Assembly (NCBI GenBank): GCA_904501845.1
Contig: CAJGCH010000107.1
Location: 1-9,236 of the forward strand
Direction of reading: 5' to 3'
Source: an uncultured Bacillaceae bacterium
GTDB lineage: Bacteria > Bacillota > Bacilli > Bacillales > Pradoshiaceae
Length of the DNA: 9,236 nucleotides
The notes under the pieces are model-generated. The model saw nothing but the letters and a program-made list of their open reading frames with translations. It searched no databases and had not been told where the DNA came from. The number at the start of each line of letters is the position of its first letter. Positions within the stretch are counted from its first letter, which is position 1. The translations under genes were made by a program, and so were the position numbers. Of this stretch, positions 6,648 through 9,236 are shown one piece after another.

Positions 6648-6676
6648 TGTAAATATTCGGTTAAATATGCTACAAT
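6648..6676 (+). promoter_or_regulatory. Candidate extended -10 promoter of cvfC
   Basis: TGCTACAAT (6668-6676) is an extended -10 with TACAAT. A weak -35, TGTAAA (6648-6653), lies 17 bases upstream. The -35 sits inside the inverted repeat CGAATGTAAATATTCG (6644-6659, 5-bp arms). The start site would be near 6683. AGGGGGA (6697-6703) is the ribosome binding site. Confidence 0.55.
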
Positions 6677-6713
6677 CCCTCTAGAGATAAGTGGTCAGGG
6701 GGATATTACTTTT

Positions 6714-7847
6714 ATGAAAATATTATCAATCGAACCAACACCAAGTCCAAATACAATGAAGGTTATATTGGATGAAGAACTGCCAATGGGCAAAAGCACG
6801 AATTATAAAAAGGACTCAGGCGACACAGCTCCTCCTTTCATTAAAGATATCCTGCAGATTGACGGGGTTAAAGGCGTTTATCATGTAGCAGACTTTCTTG
6901 CGGTTGAACGGAATGCTAAATATGATTGGCCAGCCTTGTTGATGCAGGTGAGAAGCATTTTTGGCGAGGGCGACCATCCGAACGGATTGAACCAACAAAC
7001 AACAGCCCAAGGCTTTGGTGAAGTGAAAGTCCAAATCCAACTGTTTAAGGGAATACCGATTCAAATTAAGGCAAACAGCGATCTTGAGGAAAAGAGATGG
7101 TCCATGCCAGATGAGTTTCTCCAAGCATTCAAAAAAGCTCAGTTTGGAACGGACAATGCTGTCTTAATCAGAAAATGGAGCGATTATGGCAGCCGGTATG
7201 GCAATCTGGATCAGATTGGCCAAGAGGTCATGGATGAATTACTGGCAACTTATCCGGCCGAGCGTCTGAAACAGCTTGTCGAAGATGCGAAGAATTCCAA
7301 GAGCGAAAGCATCGAAATCAGAAGGGTGCAAAGAAAAAAACTAAGAGCAGAGGATTTGGATCATCCAGATTGGCGGGAACGCTTTAAAGCACTAGATTTA
7401 ATGGAGGATCCGACCATTGATGATATTCCGCTCCTCGATAAAGCTCTTCAGGATGAGAAAGCCTCCATCAGACGGCTCGCTGTCGTCTATCTTGGGATGA
7501 TAGAGGATACAAAGGTCCTTCCATACCTGTATAAGGGCTTGAAGGATAAGAGTGTGACAGTGAGAAGAACGGCTGGTGACTGCCTGTCCGATTTGGGCTT
7601 CCCAGAAGCGATTCCTGCGCAGATGGAAGCACTCAAAGACCCTAGCAAGCTCGTACGCTGGAGAGCGGCGATGTATTTGTATGAAGTAGGGGATGAATCC
7701 GCCTTGCCATCTCTGCATGCAGCTGAGGATGACGAGGAATTTGAAGTGGCTTTGCAGGTGAAGATGGCCATTGAACGGATTGAAAAGGGCGAAGAAGCAC
7801 TGGGGTCTGTATGGAAACAAATGACCGAAGCGCGAAAAGGAAAATAA
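6714..7847 (+). CDS. cvfC: Conserved virulence factor C homologue (YpgR): Nfu_N plus HEAT repeats
   Basis: The S. aureus homologue CvfC was found as a factor affecting virulence and haemolysin production; its molecular function is not firmly known. The 377 residues match the length I recall for YpgR. The N-terminus has the Nfu/NifU N-terminal scaffold domain (about 1-88) with IEPTPSPNTMKV (6-17) and the IDGVKGVYHVADFLAV segment (49-64); the Fe-S-binding CxxC half of true Nfu proteins is absent. A middle region (95-215) contains FGEVKVQIQLFKGIPIQIK (101-119) and IRKWSDYGSRYGNLDQIG (152-169). The C-terminal part (218-352) is three to four HEAT/PBS-lyase-type repeats: LLDKALQDEKASIRRLAVVY, YLYKGLKDKSVTVRRTAGDC and QMEALKDPSKLVRWRAAMYL. 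It ends with the conserved EALGSVWKQM (361-370). It is soluble and has its own promoter and terminator. HEAT repeats suggest protein-protein contacts. A role in Fe-S handling is inference. Confidence 0.93.
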   Translation: MKILSIEPTPSPNTMKVILDEELPMGKSTNYKKDSGDTAPPFIKDILQIDGVKGVYHVADFLAVERNAKYDWPALLMQVRSIFGEGDHPNGLNQQTTAQGFGEVKVQIQLFKGIPIQIKANSDLEEKRWSMPDEFLQAFKKAQFGTDNAVLIRKWSDYGSRYGNLDQIGQEVMDELLATYPAERLKQLVEDAKNSKSESIEIRRVQRKKLRAEDLDHPDWRERFKALDLMEDPTIDDIPLLDKALQDEKASIRRLAVVYLGMIEDTKVLPYLYKGLKDKSVTVRRTAGDCLSDLGFPEAIPAQMEALKDPSKLVRWRAAMYLYEVGDESALPSLHAAEDDEEFEVALQVKMAIERIEKGEEALGSVWKQMTEARKGK

Positions 7848-7859
7848 AGAAGAATGCTC

Positions 7860-7890
7860 GCTGCCGGTAAGATTCCGGCAGCATTTTTCT
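7860..7890 (+). terminator. Strong Rho-independent terminator after cvfC
   Basis: GCTGCCGG (7860-7867) and CCGGCAGC (7875-7882) form a perfect 8-bp stem with the loop TAAGATT, followed by ATTTTTCTGTT. It ends the cvfC unit, leaving only 38 bases before the transporter start, so any transporter promoter must lie in or overlap this stretch. Confidence 0.9.
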
Positions 7891-7928
7891 GTTCGTTTAT
7901 TTGTAGATAACAGCAAGGAGATGTACGT

Positions 7929-8879
7929 ATGCTTCAATCGATTAACAGAATAATGAATTCAATTATGGCTTTTTTCATACCGGCCTGTCTTATTATCGGT
8001 TTCTTTTTGACAGACCAGTTAATTGGGATGTCTGCTTTAATTCCATGGATCTTTGCCTTTATGACATTTTCGGGGAGCTTGAACTCCAGCTTCTCATCCT
8101 TTAAAGGCATTGTTAAGCATCCGAGACCGCTAATTATTACATTGGTATGCTTGCATATCATTATGCCGCTGCTCGCTTATGGTGCAGGGCAGCTATTCTA
8201 TTCCGACAATCAATATACCGTGACAGGCATTGTTCTTGCGATGACTATCCCGGCAGGCATCACGAGCTTTGTGTGGGTTGTCATTTATCATGGAAATCGC
8301 ACATTGACATTGGCTATCATTTTAATTAGCTCCTTGCTATCCCCTTTCATCGTACCTTTTAATCTTTCGATACTAGTCGGAGAAAGCGTCCATATAGACT
8401 CACTGCAAATTATGGAGGGGTTATGGTGGATGGTTGTCTTCCCATCCCTGCTTGGAATGCTCTTTAACTCACTTGTGAGCAAGAAGACTATTGCCAAATT
8501 CGATGAATGCTTAACACCGTTGACCAAATTTGGACTTGGCTTTGTCGTCATGCTAAATGGTGCGGTCATCGCCCCTTATATAAAGGAAGAAATGAATATA
8601 GAGCTTCTTTTCATTGGGATTACCGTTTTTCTTATTGCGCTATCAGGCTATGTGCTTTCCTACTATATCGCAAAACTGACAGGGCAGGACAAGGAAACGA
8701 TTGTATCCATGACCTTCTCGGGAGGCATGCGGAACATTAGCGCAGGAGCGGTGCTCGCAACCACCTACTTCCCTCCATCTGCTGCCGTTCCCGTTGTCAT
8801 AGGAATGCTTTTTCAGCAATTATGCGCGACCATGTTCGGAAAAATTCTTGATAAACGATTGCATTTATTGGGAGATTGA
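7929..8879 (+). CDS. Bile acid:sodium symporter-fold (BASS) membrane transporter
   Basis: This is an inner-membrane secondary transporter of the BASS/ASBT fold; members move organic anions such as bile acids, pantoate or pyruvate, and the substrate here is unknown. It has 316 residues with about ten hydrophobic helices (roughly 12-28, 33-50, 66-90, 97-120, 126-148, 161-182, 198-217, 225-248, 257-281, 284-307), the family number. The two crossing-helix motifs are recognisable: IPAGITSFVW (107-116) in TM4 and TFSGGMRNISAGA (262-274) in TM9. Compared with ASBT of Neisseria (from memory), several sodium ligands differ: Asn to Phe114, Thr to Ile131, Glu to Ser264 and Gln to Arg268. Coupling to sodium is therefore doubtful. 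AAGGAG eight bases before the ATG supports the start. It lies behind the cvfC terminator with no clear promoter of its own. No downstream terminator with a T-tract was found. Confidence 0.91.
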   Translation: MLQSINRIMNSIMAFFIPACLIIGFFLTDQLIGMSALIPWIFAFMTFSGSLNSSFSSFKGIVKHPRPLIITLVCLHIIMPLLAYGAGQLFYSDNQYTVTGIVLAMTIPAGITSFVWVVIYHGNRTLTLAIILISSLLSPFIVPFNLSILVGESVHIDSLQIMEGLWWMVVFPSLLGMLFNSLVSKKTIAKFDECLTPLTKFGLGFVVMLNGAVIAPYIKEEMNIELLFIGITVFLIALSGYVLSYYIAKLTGQDKETIVSMTFSGGMRNISAGAVLATTYFPPSAAVPVVIGMLFQQLCATMFGKILDKRLHLLGD

Positions 8880-9049
8880 GAGGAGAATCATAATTACAGG
8901 AACTGCCGCCCGTTAAAAGGGAACAAGAGTGAGGAATTAAGTAGAATAATAGACATAATCCTATGAGTAAGAGGTTATTAAAACAGCATAGGGATAATGT
9001 GAAAGACGAACGATATCTAAATAAATCTTAATAGACTTTTGAGCTACGT
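8880..9049. other. AT-rich gene-free stretch after the transporter gene
   Basis: No credible reading frame or RNA gene was found. CCTATG (8960-8965) and CATAGG (8987-8992) form an inverted repeat whose arms extend outward with a bulge and a mismatch to about 8955-8997. No T-tract follows. It may be a weak bidirectional terminator or chance. GATAAT (8993-8998) has no matching -35. Confidence 0.4.
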
Positions 9050-9188
9050 TGGAAGAACAAGTTCGTTCCATTGCGCTGCAGCCACTCGCTTTCCGCGGGG
9101 AGGAAGCAGAGCCTCCTCGGCTGCGCCTGCGGGGTCTCAGCCTTTCCTCTCTTTCCCGCAGGAGTCGAGTAGCCACAGCGAAATTCCA
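9050..9188. repeat. GC-rich composite palindromic intergenic repeat of Bacillaceae type
   Basis: A GC-rich block in AT-rich surroundings with nested, symmetrically spaced arms: TGGAA (9050-9054)/TTCCA (9184-9188), CGCTG (9074-9078)/CAGCG (9176-9180), ACTCG (9084-9088)/CGAGT (9166-9170), GCGGG (9095-9099)/CCCGC (9155-9159) and GAGGAA (9100-9105)/TTCCTC (9144-9149). Inside, GGC-TGC-GCC (9119-9127) can close a small hairpin. The gaps between the second, third and fourth arm pairs are equal on both sides (5 and 6 bases). The left side also has a hairpin, GAACAAGTTC (9054-9063). Words such as CGACTCCTGCGGG (minus strand, 9167-9155) resemble a repeat I remember as dispersed in Bacillaceae intergenic regions. 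It encodes no transposase, so it is a MITE- or REP-like element or a structured RNA. The minus-strand frame across it is an artefact of high GC. Confidence 0.7.
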
Positions 9189-9236
9189 CTAGTTAGAGTA
9201 ATAATGGTATTCAAATGAATAAATCTATTGAAGACA
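9189..9236. other. Window end, no gene supported
   Basis: AT-rich sequence. An ATG at 9215 opens a frame to the window edge, but it has no ribosome binding site and only seven codons are visible, so no gene can be called. Confidence 0.3.

Noticed and set aside
6644..6659. Possible LexA box (CGAAT...ATTCG) upstream of cvfC
   Set aside because: The Gram-positive LexA box has CGAAC and GTTCG-type halves separated by 4 bases. Here the spacing is 6 and the inner bases differ.
7398..7937. Minus-strand frame of 179 codons across the cvfC 3' end and terminator
   Set aside because: It runs antisense to clear HEAT-repeat coding sequence and the terminator hairpin, with a low-complexity, Cys/His/Phe-rich shadow composition and no family resemblance.
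8961..9176. Minus-strand frame of 71 codons over the GC-rich repeat
   Set aside because: The Arg/Ser-rich translation comes from the palindromic repeat itself; no ribosome binding site was seen.
1..9236. CRISPR array, tRNA, rRNA, prophage or transposase gene
   Set aside because: Nothing of these kinds was seen on either strand: no regularly spaced repeats, no tRNA-like cloverleaf with a T-loop, and no integrase or transposase motifs.

Overview
The window looks like a chromosomal segment from a low-GC Gram-positive bacterium of the Bacillaceae. The reasons are strong AGGAGG-type ribosome binding sites, TTG starts, Bacillus-like promoters, protein sequences that read as Bacillus/Staphylococcus orthologues, and a GC-rich palindromic repeat of a type I remember from Bacillaceae intergenic regions. 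From memory, metA, bsaA, ypgQ and ypgR are neighbours in Bacillus subtilis. All four occur here, with extra genes (fhs, an unknown gene, a DegV-family gene and an ABC-F gene) between them. No phage, plasmid, CRISPR or transposase gene was seen.

Layout. 1-189 (minus strand): the first 63 codons of metA, cut by the window edge. 190-371: a divergent promoter region with a 24-bp near-perfect palindrome where the metA and fhs promoters meet. 372-2060: fhs (formate-tetrahydrofolate ligase). 2173-2679: a conserved-looking soluble protein that I do not recognise. 2719-3195: a thioredoxin-type glutathione peroxidase (bsaA), closed by a terminator. 3284-6636: a tight three-gene cluster of DegV/FakB-type fatty-acid-binding protein, HD-domain nucleotide pyrophosphatase (YpgQ type) and Uup/YfmR-type ABC-F ATPase. 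The last two overlap by 4 bases. 6714-7847: cvfC/ypgR (Nfu_N plus HEAT repeats), with its own promoter and a strong terminator. 7929-8879: a ten-helix transporter of the bile acid:sodium symporter fold. 8880-9236: no gene; it holds a composite inverted repeat at about 9050-9188.

How the genes relate. metA and fhs both feed methionine/one-carbon metabolism (acyl-homoserine and 10-formyl-THF) and share one control region. The peroxidase and the CvfC N-terminal domain suggest redox and Fe-S-related housekeeping. The ABC-F protein is of the ribosome-rescue type, and the HD protein removes nucleoside triphosphates. Overall this is mostly housekeeping DNA. The least ordinary items are the shared-promoter palindrome, a symporter that lacks most of the sodium-binding residues known from the family, the unrecognised 165-codon-class gene, and the terminal palindromic repeat.
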